A stretch of 64,000 nucleotides of DNA from Planctomycetia bacterium (GTDB taxonomy: Bacteria; Planctomycetota; Phycisphaerae; Phycisphaerales; SM1A02): NCBI GenBank assembly GCA_005790605.1, contig SXUI01000017.1, forward strand, positions 1-64,000. The letters run 5' to 3'. The notes under the pieces were generated by a model, which saw nothing but the letters and a program-made list of their open reading frames with translations, searched no databases and had not been told where the DNA came from. Position numbers and translations under genes: made by a program. Shown in pieces: positions 16,245 through 25,014 of the stretch (the first letter of the stretch is position 1; the number at the start of each line of letters is the position of its first letter).

Positions 16245-18212
16245 TCATGGCCATGCAAGACCATCGACCTCGAGCACGATCGGATTGAGCTGGGACAACC
16301 GAAGTTGGACGGAGGGAATCGCGCCCGAACGCAACTCGTGCTCACGGTGAACACTTAACGGGCACCTCCATCGGTCCGAAACCCCGGTCGCGGCATTCCC
16401 TGGCACGAACCTTGTCCATACGCCTTGTTGGATCTCGACGTCCGCAGACGAACTCTCAACAAGAAGTGGCGCAGGCGCGCTCGACCCTGCTGGCTGCAGA
16501 AGCACGACCTCCGTCTCTTGCCGTTGATGCTTGCGAAGATCGAGTTGCGGCCGCGTGACAAACCAATCGACTCGCGACACCCCACGAGCGCGAATCGTGA
16601 ACTTCTGCACCGACTCCTCTTGGCCCCGCTTCAGCCGCAGTGACAGCGACTCCGCCTTGAGTCCTGGTTCAGAGAGTTTCAATGCAACCTGAATCTCGAC
16701 GGTTTCGCCAGGCTTCACCACGGAGTGCGAAGGCCTTGCGACGGCACAGCCACACGATGACTGAACTCCGAGTATCTCAACCTCCTGCGATGCGGGTGAT
16801 TCGTTCGTGAGTCGGAAGGAGTGCCGAACCTCAGTCGGAGCCTGCGTCAACTCGACATCTCCAAAGTTGTGCCTCCCCTCCCCTGCAAGCCATCCGTGCG
16901 GGGAACCCGCGGGGCTGGATTGCTCAGGAACAGCGGAGCGAGACGCAGACGAAACGAGGGCTCGCGGTGCGAACAGCGCGCCAAGAATGCCTCCAGTAAC
17001 CATCAGCGACAGCGGAACAATCATCCGTTGTCGAACGCTTGTGACCTCGACCGTTGCTCTGCCAATCCACTTTCCCCGGAGAAGTCCAATGCCTAAACCG
17101 ACGAGTGCGCCGAGCAGAGCAAGCAGTGCGGTGTCCGGTCGCCACCAGCTCGCGCCGAATCGATCCGCGCCTGAGTCGGGCTCGAGAGCGCCAACCGAGG
17201 GACTGACGAGATTTGCCTCAAGCCATGATGGCGAAACAGTTGCGACGGTAGCTGGCGCGGAGGTTTGATGTACTGCGCCGTCAATCTCTACTTCCGATGC
17301 CCCCTCCCGATAGCGAATCCGGAGACAGTCATCGAACACAAGGGTCCCAACAGGAATCTCATGCCGATCAAACTCCGCCGTGTGGCCGCTCTGCGGAGAC
17401 GCCACAAACTCCAGTTCGGAGACGGTCACCGTCGGCTCACGCCCTTGATCGCGTGCCAACTGATCCGCCAGCGCAGTTCTGAGCACTCGTCGTGGAAGCC
17501 AATGCCCAGATCGATGCTCCCATGCAGCGAACTCAACATCCACTCGCCCCATTCGTGACCGCTTTCCATCTGGCTCGGCGCGCCAGCTCTCAACCGCGAG
17601 CGTCTCAATCTTCTGCGCATCGGTCCCTTGGAGGACGAGTTCGAGAATCGTTCGTTCACCGCCAAGGTCGAAACGAATCTTCGTGTGATCCGCGTCTTGG
17701 TCAAACCCGATGATGCTCCCGAAAGCGACCGACCGCGCGAGTCCGCCATCCCCGCAGATGAACGGCCAATCATTGAGGAGGAGTAAAGAAACGCAGTCGA
17801 GTGGTGCGTTGAATGCTCGGCGTGACGAGATCGAGTACTTCTGCTCCCGCGGTCGGTAGGTCGCCCAACGAGAACCGTCCCAAACTGCCTGTTCGACAAT
17901 GCGGTCGCCGGGGAGTGTTGGTTCTTGCGCCGTATCCGCAACGACCGTCAGTTTGAGCTTGTCGCTCGTGCGTGTGGCAGCGTAATGCAGCACCCTTCGG
18001 AGATGGCTGCGTCCATCTTGTGTCGCTGGCGCCGGCATGAATTCGCGCGAGACCCACCCGTACTCCCCCGACGAAGTTTCGGCGGAAACTGAGGCGAGGC
18101 GTTGACCAAGTTTGGATCGAAAACTCTCCGCGAACTGCAGTTGTAGGTCACTCGTCTGGGCGACTTGCGCGCCTGGAACGAGCAAGAGCATGAGAATCGG
18201 CGCTGGGTTCAT
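16245..18212 (-). CDS. Secreted/membrane protein with C-terminal DUF1573 domain
   Basis: 655 residues from ATG 18212. The signal-like start is MNPAPILMLLLVPGAQVAQ. Residues ~20-340 form an unrecognised region, perhaps an outer-membrane or lipoprotein carrier-like beta fold (AVWDGSRWATYRP, HWLPRRVLRTAL). Two adjacent membrane segments lie around 370-440 (LLALLGALVGLGIGLL and MIVPLSLMVTGGILGALF). A DUF1573 domain then spans about 470-560, with the diagnostic HNFGDVELTQAPTEVRHSFRL-type start and SSCGCAVARPSHSVVKPGE core. DUF1573 is an Ig-like fold common in planctomycetes and bacteroidetes, of unknown function. The downstream tail may be another Ig-like domain. It follows the Cys-rich gene on the same strand. 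Confidence 0.8.
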   Translation of the reverse strand: MNPAPILMLLLVPGAQVAQTSDLQLQFAESFRSKLGQRLASVSAETSSGEYGWVSREFMPAPATQDGRSHLRRVLHYAATRTSDKLKLTVVADTAQEPTLPGDRIVEQAVWDGSRWATYRPREQKYSISSRRAFNAPLDCVSLLLLNDWPFICGDGGLARSVAFGSIIGFDQDADHTKIRFDLGGERTILELVLQGTDAQKIETLAVESWRAEPDGKRSRMGRVDVEFAAWEHRSGHWLPRRVLRTALADQLARDQGREPTVTVSELEFVASPQSGHTAEFDRHEIPVGTLVFDDCLRIRYREGASEVEIDGAVHQTSAPATVATVSPSWLEANLVSPSVGALEPDSGADRFGASWWRPDTALLALLGALVGLGIGLLRGKWIGRATVEVTSVRQRMIVPLSLMVTGGILGALFAPRALVSSASRSAVPEQSSPAGSPHGWLAGEGRHNFGDVELTQAPTEVRHSFRLTNESPASQEVEILGVQSSCGCAVARPSHSVVKPGETVEIQVALKLSEPGLKAESLSLRLKRGQEESVQKFTIRARGVSRVDWFVTRPQLDLRKHQRQETEVVLLQPAGSSAPAPLLVESSSADVEIQQGVWTRFVPGNAATGVSDRWRCPLSVHREHELRSGAIPSVQLRLSQLNPIVLEVDGLAWP

Positions 18213-18294
18213 GGTAGGACTCCCATTTTCCTTCTGATCAAATCCGTCGCCCGTGGCGGTCAAGCGGGTATGACAGGGCTCAATGAAATGGATG

Positions 18295-18669
18295 TCATTG
18301 CAGCGGCGACTCGCAGTCATATCGATAGCAAGGGGAGATCATTCCATAGTCCACGCACTGCCATTCCCCGTCCACCTTCTCGCAGAAGCCAAGGTGATTC
18401 ACTCCGCAGTCGGCGATGGGACCGTTCCATGTACAGGAGTGCAGAGGAAGAAGAACGCATTCCTCATTTCTGAGCCCCGCCCCGTCACACCAGTTGCATG
18501 CGCCGGAGGACATGCACTTGGGTGGCGCACCGTCATTCGGACCCGCACAGGGATTTCGCTCGACACACACGCTGTGATTATTGAGTTCCCCCAGTTGCGC
18601 GACCGCGATCCGCGCGACAACGATCATCGCGCACACTGAAAGGCCGACCGACCAGAATTGGTTATTCAT
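18295..18669 (-). CDS. Small secreted cysteine-rich protein
   Basis: 124 residues. The signal peptide is clear (MNNQFWSVGLSVCAMIVVARIAVAQ, cleavage expected after AVAQ). The mature ~100 residues contain 12 cysteines in short-spaced groups (SVCVERNPC, SGACNWC, NEECVLL, HSCTWNG, ADCGVN, GFCEKV, WQCVDYG, SPCYRYDC), which suggests a disulfide-stabilised extracytoplasmic fold. The ATG at 18669 has a strong AGGAG 7 bp upstream. No family is recognised. It sits 15 bp after the 507-residue secreted protein gene and before the DUF1573 protein, so the three are likely co-expressed. Confidence 0.8.
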   Translation of the reverse strand: MNNQFWSVGLSVCAMIVVARIAVAQLGELNNHSVCVERNPCAGPNDGAPPKCMSSGACNWCDGAGLRNEECVLLPLHSCTWNGPIADCGVNHLGFCEKVDGEWQCVDYGMISPCYRYDCESPLQ

Positions 18670-18684
18670 CTTAGTTCTCCTATG

Positions 18685-20208
18685 TTAATGAACTCGGATC
18701 TTGAAAACTTCCTTTTTCGATCTCCGGGCGGAGTCAACGGCGCTCTCAAACGCCGCACGCCGCTCAGGCATCAGCAATGCTGCGACCTTCGTAAGAAAAG
18801 TCTCATGGTTTGCGACACGGCGGTCGGACAATCGTAGAAGTTGCTCCCTGAGTTGGCTCGCCTCGACTTCTCCTGAGTTGACGATCATGTGATCGCGAGC
18901 GAGCCGAAAGGCAATCTCAAACGCGCGAACCTTGAGCTCAGCTTGTTCTCGCACAAACAGTGATTTCTGTTGCCGGATGCTCAGGGCCACCTCCTCGGGA
19001 AGCGACCCGTTATCGAGCGATGCATCGATCCATGCATCGAGACGCGATTCTCCCCACAACGCCGCGCATGTGGCTGGCGCCAAGGCATTCTGTGCGTACG
19101 CCGTCCAAAGGATCGCGAGATCGTCGCGACCGGATTCTCGCAGCCACCCTTCAAGGCTACTGCAAAACACCCTGCTCGCCACGAGTTGCCGCGAGTTCGC
19201 CAACCGCAATCGTTCCAGTGATTTCTCCTCCTCGCGAGTTGAGGATTCCCCGTCTCCCTCCCGCCATTGCTTTCCGACCTTCCGTCCCGCATCCAATCGA
19301 TCTCTGCAATAGTCATCGATTGCGAGATAGTATCGATGGACGAATTCGCAGACGCCTGACTCCTCAGCCAACTCTCTATGCACCGCATCGCAGAGCATGA
19401 ATGCTCGCTCTTCGCGATTTTCCTCTACGAAGCGCGCCAAAATGCGCACGCAGTCCCCCGCGCGCCAGAAATCGGAATCTGGATTGCGTCGTAGCGCGCT
19501 TGGGCTGAAGAAGAGTGCGCGTCGAAATGCACGCGAGAAGCACGGCTCATTTCCCGATGGAAGTCCGAGTGCCAACGCAAGAGTCGCGCGCAGCTCGTCA
19601 ACCTGTTTTAGGCTCTGAAGAAAACGATCCGCCTGTTCCGCGCGGATTCGGTCGTACAGACCACTATCCTCCATCCGCGCCTCGAAGTCGCTCCATGCGC
19701 GAGTCAAGCGCTCGCGTAACTCCGGCGTTTCTGGCTCGCCCGCGGCGGCGAGTAGGAGCGGATCCAATTCCTCTTCCTTGAGTCGGTTGAGCTCTTGCAT
19801 CGAAGGCGATGGCCCCATGGCGTGCAACTCCCGATCGAGCACTCCGCACGCGCGGATGTAGTCTTCCGAAACTTGGGTTGCCTCATGCGTCGCATCTGCT
19901 GAGGTTGCAAATTGCTCGATGAGTTCCATGAGCTCTGGCCAAGCAACGAAGAATCTCAAGGCCCTCCAACATCCATCTGCCGCGCCCGAGTTCGACGAAC
20001 CTGTGGCACTCGCTGGGGACGACGCGGACTGAACGGCTAACGTTGCTTGCGAAACCACACCGGCACGCGCGCCGACAGCGAGGGGAGCGGAGCTGCGAAC
20101 GGACAATTCTGAGAAGTAATCGTGTCTTGGCAAAACCTCTGTTCCACTAGCCTTGCCAACGACCAACGCGATCGCCGCGCAGCCCGCGATGCGTATGCGA
20201 TATGCCAT
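18685..20208 (-). CDS. Secreted alpha-helical protein of unknown function
   Basis: 507 residues from ATG 20208 (MAYRIRIAGCAAIALVVGKASG), a signal-peptide-like start; upstream in-frame starts at 20286 or 20247 would bury that signal. The mature part is rich in Glu, Arg, Leu and Ala and is predicted largely helical: QELNRLKEEELDPLLLAAAG, LKQVDELRATLALALGL, EASQLREQLLRLSDRRV. The tail is basic (SARRSKKEVFKIRVH). Nothing in it points to an enzyme. It is the first gene of the minus-strand run with the Cys-rich and DUF1573 proteins. Confidence 0.7.
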   Translation of the reverse strand: MAYRIRIAGCAAIALVVGKASGTEVLPRHDYFSELSVRSSAPLAVGARAGVVSQATLAVQSASSPASATGSSNSGAADGCWRALRFFVAWPELMELIEQFATSADATHEATQVSEDYIRACGVLDRELHAMGPSPSMQELNRLKEEELDPLLLAAAGEPETPELRERLTRAWSDFEARMEDSGLYDRIRAEQADRFLQSLKQVDELRATLALALGLPSGNEPCFSRAFRRALFFSPSALRRNPDSDFWRAGDCVRILARFVEENREERAFMLCDAVHRELAEESGVCEFVHRYYLAIDDYCRDRLDAGRKVGKQWREGDGESSTREEEKSLERLRLANSRQLVASRVFCSSLEGWLRESGRDDLAILWTAYAQNALAPATCAALWGESRLDAWIDASLDNGSLPEEVALSIRQQKSLFVREQAELKVRAFEIAFRLARDHMIVNSGEVEASQLREQLLRLSDRRVANHETFLTKVAALLMPERRAAFESAVDSARRSKKEVFKIRVH

Positions 20209-20747
20209 CGGCAATCCACTCGAGATTCGAAGCCTGTTCCTGCCCATAGCACGAAAGACCCGCAACTTGTTCACAGAACCGTCCACCGATTGGAGCGCGC
20301 TTCCGAACTTCCATGCGCCCCACTCAATCCTAAGTCAGCGGTCGCTAGCCTATCCCCCCCGCCCTCCGTCAAGCAAGGAGGAAGAGATTTTTGTGTTTTT
20401 TTCTAGGTGCGTCTGACCGCGCGCAGTCCCGCCCTGCAATCACGACTCACTGGACAGCGTGGAGGATTTGCGATCTCTTCGCTCCCTGTCACTTGATTTC
20501 GTGCCACGCCTCCAATGTCCGCTCGCGGTGAGGCACAGAGCCATTGGGGTGAACTCGGCTCCGCTCCTCGTCGTGTCGAGACCCGCGCCAGATTGGCAGG
20601 CGCGCCTCTCGACGCTGCGTGATCCGACGCACCGAACCCCACTTGGCGCCTGCAATTGCCTCGATTGCATGGAGGCTGACTTGGCATCGACCTTGCCTCA
20701 AGCGGGGCTCGCCGTTGGCAACCCCAAAGCGAGAAGGATTTCACACT
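20209..20747. other. Divergent intergenic region upstream of dnaK
   Basis: 539 bp between the secreted helical protein (minus) and dnaK (plus). Open frames here are short and unsupported. A CIRCE operator (TTAGCACTC-N9-GAGTGCTAA), the usual HrcA site before dnaK, was looked for and is absent. TTGACG at 20373-20368 on the minus strand could be the -35 of the secreted-protein run. An AGAAGGA ribosome binding site for dnaK is at 20732-20738. Confidence 0.5.
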
Positions 20748-22646
20748 ATGTCTACTTCAAAGATCATTGGTATTGACCTCGGTACTACAAACTCAGTCGT
20801 CGCCATCATGGAGGGCGGCCAGCCCAAAGTCCTCATCAACGCACAAGGCAACCGCACGACACCATCGGTCGTTGGCTTCACAGACAAGGGGGAGCGCCTC
20901 GTCGGACAACCCGCCAAGCACCAGCAAGTCACGAATCCGAAGAACACAGTCTTCTCGATCAAGCGTTTCATGGGACGCCGGATCGAAGAGGTTCGCGAAG
21001 AGCAAAAGCATGTCCCCTACACCATTGTCGGGACTGGCGATGACCTCGTGAAGGTCGACATTCGCGGCAAGCAGTACACCTCGCCTGAAATCAGCGCGAT
21101 GGTCCTGCAGGAGCTCAAGAAGGTCGCCGAGGACTATCTCGGAGAGAAGGTCGACCGCGCCGTCATCACCGTGCCTGCGTACTTCAATGACGCGCAGCGG
21201 CAGGCAACCAAGGATGCTGGCGAAATCGCCGGCCTCAAGGTTGAGCGCATCATTAACGAGCCAACCGCCGCCGCACTCGCGTACGGACTTGAGAAGAAGA
21301 AGAACGCGCGTATCGCGGTCTTCGATCTTGGTGGTGGTACTTTCGATATCTCGATTCTCGATGTCGGTGACGGCGTCTTCGAAGTGCTCTCGAGTAACGG
21401 CGATGGCCACCTCGGCGGCGATGACTTTGACCAACGCATCATCAACTCCCTCGCAGAGGACTTCCGCAAGAAGGAAGGCATCGACATTCGCAGCGATGCG
21501 ATGGCGCTGCAGCGTTTGAAGGAAGCGGCCGAGAAGGCGAAGATTGAACTCTCCACGCAATTGGAGACGAGCGTCAACCTCGCGTACATCACTGCAGATC
21601 AGAACGGACCCAAGCACCTCCAGACCACGATTACCCGTGTGGGCTTCGAGTCGATGTGCGCAGATCTCTTCGCACGACTCCGTGGTCCTTGCGAGCAGGC
21701 GATCCGCGACTCCAAGCTGAATCCTGCAGACATCGAAGAAGTCGTGATGGTCGGCGGATCGATTCGCATTCCGAAGGTCCAAGACATCGCCAAGGAAATC
21801 TTCCAAGCCAAGACGCTCGATCGATCCATCAACCCAGACGAAGTTGTCGCGATCGGCGCAGCCATTCAAGGCGGCGTGCTCATGGGCGATGTCAAGGATG
21901 TGCTCCTCCTCGATGTCACCCCGCTCTCACTCGGGGTCGAGACGCTCGGAAGCGTGATGACCACGCTTATTCCGCGCAACACGACCATTCCAACGAGTAA
22001 GAAGGAAGTCTTCTCAACCGCGGCCGATGGACAAACTTCCGTAACCATCCATGTCCTGCAGGGTGAACGGCAGTTCGCTTCGGATAATCGCACGCTCGGA
22101 CGATTTGACCTCACGGGTATCGCGTCCGCACAGCGAGGTTCCCCGCAGATTGAGGTTGAATTCGCACTCGACGCCAACGGCATCCTGAATGTGAGTGCAA
22201 CCGACAAGGCGACGAACAAGAAGCAGGAAGTGAAGATCACCGGATCCTCTGGACTCTCGAAGGATGAAGTTGAACGCATGAAGCGCGAGGCAGAGGAGAA
22301 CGCCGCGAGTGACAAGACTCGACGCGAGCTCGTCGACTTGAAGAATCAGGCGGAGCAATTGGTGTACGGCACAAAGAAGGCACTCGCAGATGCGGGCGAA
22401 CGCGTGCCAGCCGCCCTGCGTGGCACGATCGAGAGCGCAGTCGCGAATCTTGAAGAGCGCATTAAGAGCGACGACAAGGCCGCGATTGAAGCCGCAATGA
22501 AACAGCTGAGCGACGGAAGCGTGGAACTTGGCAAGATTCCAATGAGCGACGCAGGAGCTGCACCGAGCGCTGGATCCACTGAGAGTGCAGGCGGCGCCAA
22601 GAAGGACGATGTGATCGACGCCGACTTCGAAGTCAAGGACGCATAA
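20748..22646 (+). CDS. dnaK: Molecular chaperone DnaK (Hsp70)
   Basis: 632 residues. The ATPase domain begins [16 protein letters not shown] and holds the phosphate loops [15 protein letters not shown] and [14 protein letters not shown]. The linker is [16 protein letters not shown]. The substrate-binding beta domain ([18 protein letters not shown]) is followed by the helical lid, and the conserved tail [12 protein letters not shown] closes the protein. It folds and protects client proteins in the cytoplasm with DnaJ and GrpE, neither of which is in this window. The ATG at 20748 has AGAAGGA 9 bp upstream; an in-frame extension to 20619 lacks homology. A strong terminator follows. Confidence 0.98.
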   Translation: MSTSKIIGIDLGTTNSVVAIMEGGQPKVLINAQGNRTTPSVVGFTDKGERLVGQPAKHQQVTNPKNTVFSIKRFMGRRIEEVREEQKHVPYTIVGTGDDLVKVDIRGKQYTSPEISAMVLQELKKVAEDYLGEKVDRAVITVPAYFNDAQRQATKDAGEIAGLKVERIINEPTAAALAYGLEKKKNARIAVFDLGGGTFDISILDVGDGVFEVLSSNGDGHLGGDDFDQRIINSLAEDFRKKEGIDIRSDAMALQRLKEAAEKAKIELSTQLETSVNLAYITADQNGPKHLQTTITRVGFESMCADLFARLRGPCEQAIRDSKLNPADIEEVVMVGGSIRIPKVQDIAKEIFQAKTLDRSINPDEVVAIGAAIQGGVLMGDVKDVLLLDVTPLSLGVETLGSVMTTLIPRNTTIPTSKKEVFSTAADGQTSVTIHVLQGERQFASDNRTLGRFDLTGIASAQRGSPQIEVEFALDANGILNVSATDKATNKKQEVKITGSSGLSKDEVERMKREAEENAASDKTRRELVDLKNQAEQLVYGTKKALADAGERVPAALRGTIESAVANLEERIKSDDKAAIEAAMKQLSDGSVELGKIPMSDAGAAPSAGSTESAGGAKKDDVIDADFEVKDA

Positions 22647-22670
22647 GGACGAAGCAAGCCAGTCTTTTCA

Positions 22671-22711
22671 GGGCGTGCGGACACTACAACGGTGCACCGC
22701 ACGCCCTTTTT
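22671..22711 (+). terminator. Rho-independent terminator after dnaK
   Basis: A 10-bp perfect stem, GGGCGTGCGG (22671-22680) with CCGCACGCCC (22697-22706), followed directly by five T residues. It starts 24 bp after the dnaK stop. Confidence 0.88.
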
Positions 22712-22736
22712 CGTGATGGCGTAGGATCTCTTCGTT

Positions 22737-24506
22737 ATGCGATCAGGAATGCAATCCGTCAAAGGCATCCCCGTCTCCCCGGGGATCGTGATGGGTCGCG
22801 CCATTGTGCTTGGCAATGCGGAGACGCATGTCCCTCGGCGCATTATCGAGTCAGACTCGCTCGACTTGGAAGTCGCTCGTCTCGATACGGCACTGCAAGC
22901 GGCTGTCGAAGATCTTGCGATACTTCGGGACCGCACGGAGGCGCAGATTGGCCGTGATGCCGCGAAAATCTTCGGATTTCACCTCGGTCTTCTGCAGGAT
23001 CCAACTCTTCTCGCCCCGATGCGCACGCGCATCATCACCGATCGTGTGAATGCCGAAGTGGCTGTCGCCGATGCCTTTCAGCGACTTGCCGATCAGTTCC
23101 GCGCGCTCGGAAGCGAAATGTTCAGTCAGAAGGCGAACGATGTCCTCGATCTTGACCGCCGAGTGCTCGCGAAACTCATGGGTGAAGACGAGAATCGCCT
23201 CGCCACTTTGACTGAACCGTCGATCGTCATTGCCCATGAACTTACGCCGTCGCAGACCGCAGGGATGGACCGCACGATGGTCATTGGCATTGCGACAGAC
23301 CTTGGCGGTCGCACCAGCCATACTTCGATTGTCGCGCGAGCGATAGAGATCCCCTGTGTTGTGGGGTGTAGCCGAGTGATGGGGCGCGTCGCCGATGGCG
23401 ACATGGTCATCATCGATGGAGACACCGGCGTCATCATCGTTCGTCCTGATGCCCGCACGCTCGCCGAGTATCGCATTCAGCAGGAGCGATTCTCTGTCTA
23501 CCGCAGCATGCTGCGCAACACCGCGCAACTCGAGTCGGTGACGAAAGATGGCACTCGCATTCAGTTGCTTGGGAACATTGAATTCCCACACGAAGTTGAG
23601 AGCGTGTTTGCCAACGGCGGTGATGGCGTCGGCTTGTATCGCACTGAGTTTCTGTATCTCACGAGTGATCATGAACCGACGGAAGAAGAACAGTTCGCGG
23701 CGTACAAGAGCACGATCGAACTCCTGAAGGGTCGCCCTTGCACGATCCGCACGCTTGACCTCGGTGCGGACAAGTACACGCAACAGCGAGCATCCGAGCC
23801 GGAACGCAATCCGTTCTTGGGGCTCCGATCCATTCGCTACTGCCTCCAACATAAGCCACTGTTCAAGACGCAACTTCGCGCGATCCTCCGAGCCAGCGCG
23901 TTCGGCCCGCTGAAGGTGATGTTCCCTCTCGTATCAACAGTGATGGAACTTCGGCAGGCGCGGTTGATCTTCAACGATGTCTGCGAAGAGCTTTCTGAGG
24001 AAGGCGTGCGCTACGACCCAAACATTCCGGTCGGCATCATGGTGGAGACGCCGAGCGCTGCGCTCATGGCAAATGCCTTCGCCAAAGAGGTCTCCTTCTT
24101 TTCGATTGGGACCAACGACCTCATCCAATACACACTCGCGGTTGACCGCGGCAATGAGCGCGTCGCTCACCTCTACTCAGGCGCCAGCCCGGCCGTGCTT
24201 TACCTCGTCAAAACCGTCGTCCGAACGGCCCGCCGCTCGGGCGTCGAATGCTCGCTCTGCGGCGAAGTGGCCGGCGAGGCGATTTACACGATGTTGCTCA
24301 TTGGGCTTGGGCTTCGTACACTCTCCCTTGTCCCGAGTCAGATTCCGCTCATCAAGCGAGTGATCCGCTCGACGACAATCGAACACTGCGAAGAGTTGGC
24401 CCGCCGGGTCGGCTCCTTCGATTCTGAGCGGCAGGTGCTGAACACCCTCCGCGATGAACTTCGGAAAGTTGATCCTGGATCCTTCGCCGGCTGGGTAGCC
24501 GAGTAG
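22737..24506 (+). CDS. ptsI: Phosphoenolpyruvate-protein phosphotransferase (PTS enzyme I)
   Basis: 589 residues, close to the usual ~575. Enzyme I autophosphorylates from PEP and passes phosphate to HPr. The N-terminal swivelling domain has GIPVSPGIVMGRA and the active-site histidine His195 in LGGRTSHTSIVARA. The C-terminal PEP-binding barrel has GLYRTEFLY, GIMVETPSAA, SIGTNDLIQYTLAVDR and the catalytic Cys508 in SLCGEVAGE. No HPr (ptsH) or enzyme II genes are nearby, so it may serve a regulatory PTS. It starts 26 bp after the dnaK terminator. Confidence 0.96.
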   Translation: MRSGMQSVKGIPVSPGIVMGRAIVLGNAETHVPRRIIESDSLDLEVARLDTALQAAVEDLAILRDRTEAQIGRDAAKIFGFHLGLLQDPTLLAPMRTRIITDRVNAEVAVADAFQRLADQFRALGSEMFSQKANDVLDLDRRVLAKLMGEDENRLATLTEPSIVIAHELTPSQTAGMDRTMVIGIATDLGGRTSHTSIVARAIEIPCVVGCSRVMGRVADGDMVIIDGDTGVIIVRPDARTLAEYRIQQERFSVYRSMLRNTAQLESVTKDGTRIQLLGNIEFPHEVESVFANGGDGVGLYRTEFLYLTSDHEPTEEEQFAAYKSTIELLKGRPCTIRTLDLGADKYTQQRASEPERNPFLGLRSIRYCLQHKPLFKTQLRAILRASAFGPLKVMFPLVSTVMELRQARLIFNDVCEELSEEGVRYDPNIPVGIMVETPSAALMANAFAKEVSFFSIGTNDLIQYTLAVDRGNERVAHLYSGASPAVLYLVKTVVRTARRSGVECSLCGEVAGEAIYTMLLIGLGLRTLSLVPSQIPLIKRVIRSTTIEHCEELARRVGSFDSERQVLNTLRDELRKVDPGSFAGWVAE

Positions 24507-25014
24507 GAATCTTGGATCGCAATGAACATGTGGCTGACCACGAAGTTTGCGCTCGCGATTCAAACAGCAAGCGATGAACTTTGGGTGAGCAAGTCAACGG
24601 TTTCCGCGGCAGCGCGAGTGGCGCATCGCATCTTGCGATCGCCTAGCGTGGACCCTTCGATCGAGCGTGCACTTCTCCACGAAGTGTTGATCGAAGGGAC
24701 ATGAGGCTGCTTCGGAGAGGATGTCGAGACGAGAGGCGCACGCCGCCTCACCACTCCATCCGCCACTCGTCCGCGCGCGTACCCTCGTGCGCTGCGGAAC
24801 AGAGGTGGTGGAGCGCGCAGCAGGACGCAGTCCCACTCGCATGGATGCTCTCGGCGACCCACTTTCTGCGCACAGCGCAGGAAGCCTGCCACTGACTTCC
24901 TCAACCATCGTGCGAAACCACTTCCACCACACAGGTGGCGTGGACCTTGCTGTCCCCGCCGCCGCCGAGCGATGGCGCATGCCACTCACTCGTTGCACAG
25001 AAGGAAGGCGTCTG
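24507..25014 (+). other. Long leader region upstream of rne
   Basis: 508 bp separate ptsI from the RNase E start at 25015. An open frame in the rne register runs back to 24721, but its residues (SRREAHAASPLHPP and similar) look non-coding and the strong ribosome binding site lies later. The length suits a long regulated 5' leader, as known for RNase E autoregulation in E. coli, but no specific structure is identified. It contains one doubtful short ORF, listed separately. Confidence 0.45.
24522..24704 (+). CDS. Doubtful small ORF
   Basis: A 60-codon ATG frame (MNMWLTTKFALAIQTASDEL) beginning 15 bp after the ptsI stop. The composition is plausible for a small helical protein (STVSAAARVAHRILRS). 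There is no clear ribosome binding site and no recognised family. It may be chance or part of the rne leader. Confidence 0.25.
   Translation: MNMWLTTKFALAIQTASDELWVSKSTVSAAARVAHRILRSPSVDPSIERALLHEVLIEGT

Noticed and set aside
20600-20747. CIRCE-type heat-shock operator before dnaK
   Set aside because: No TTAGCACTC-N9-GAGTGCTAA inverted repeat, even degenerate, is present; similar TTGGCA strings lack the partner arm.
24721-25014. 98-codon N-terminal extension of the RNase E/G gene
   Set aside because: A strong AAGGAAGG lies 6 bp before ATG 25015, and the extension has no family similarity or ribosome binding site.
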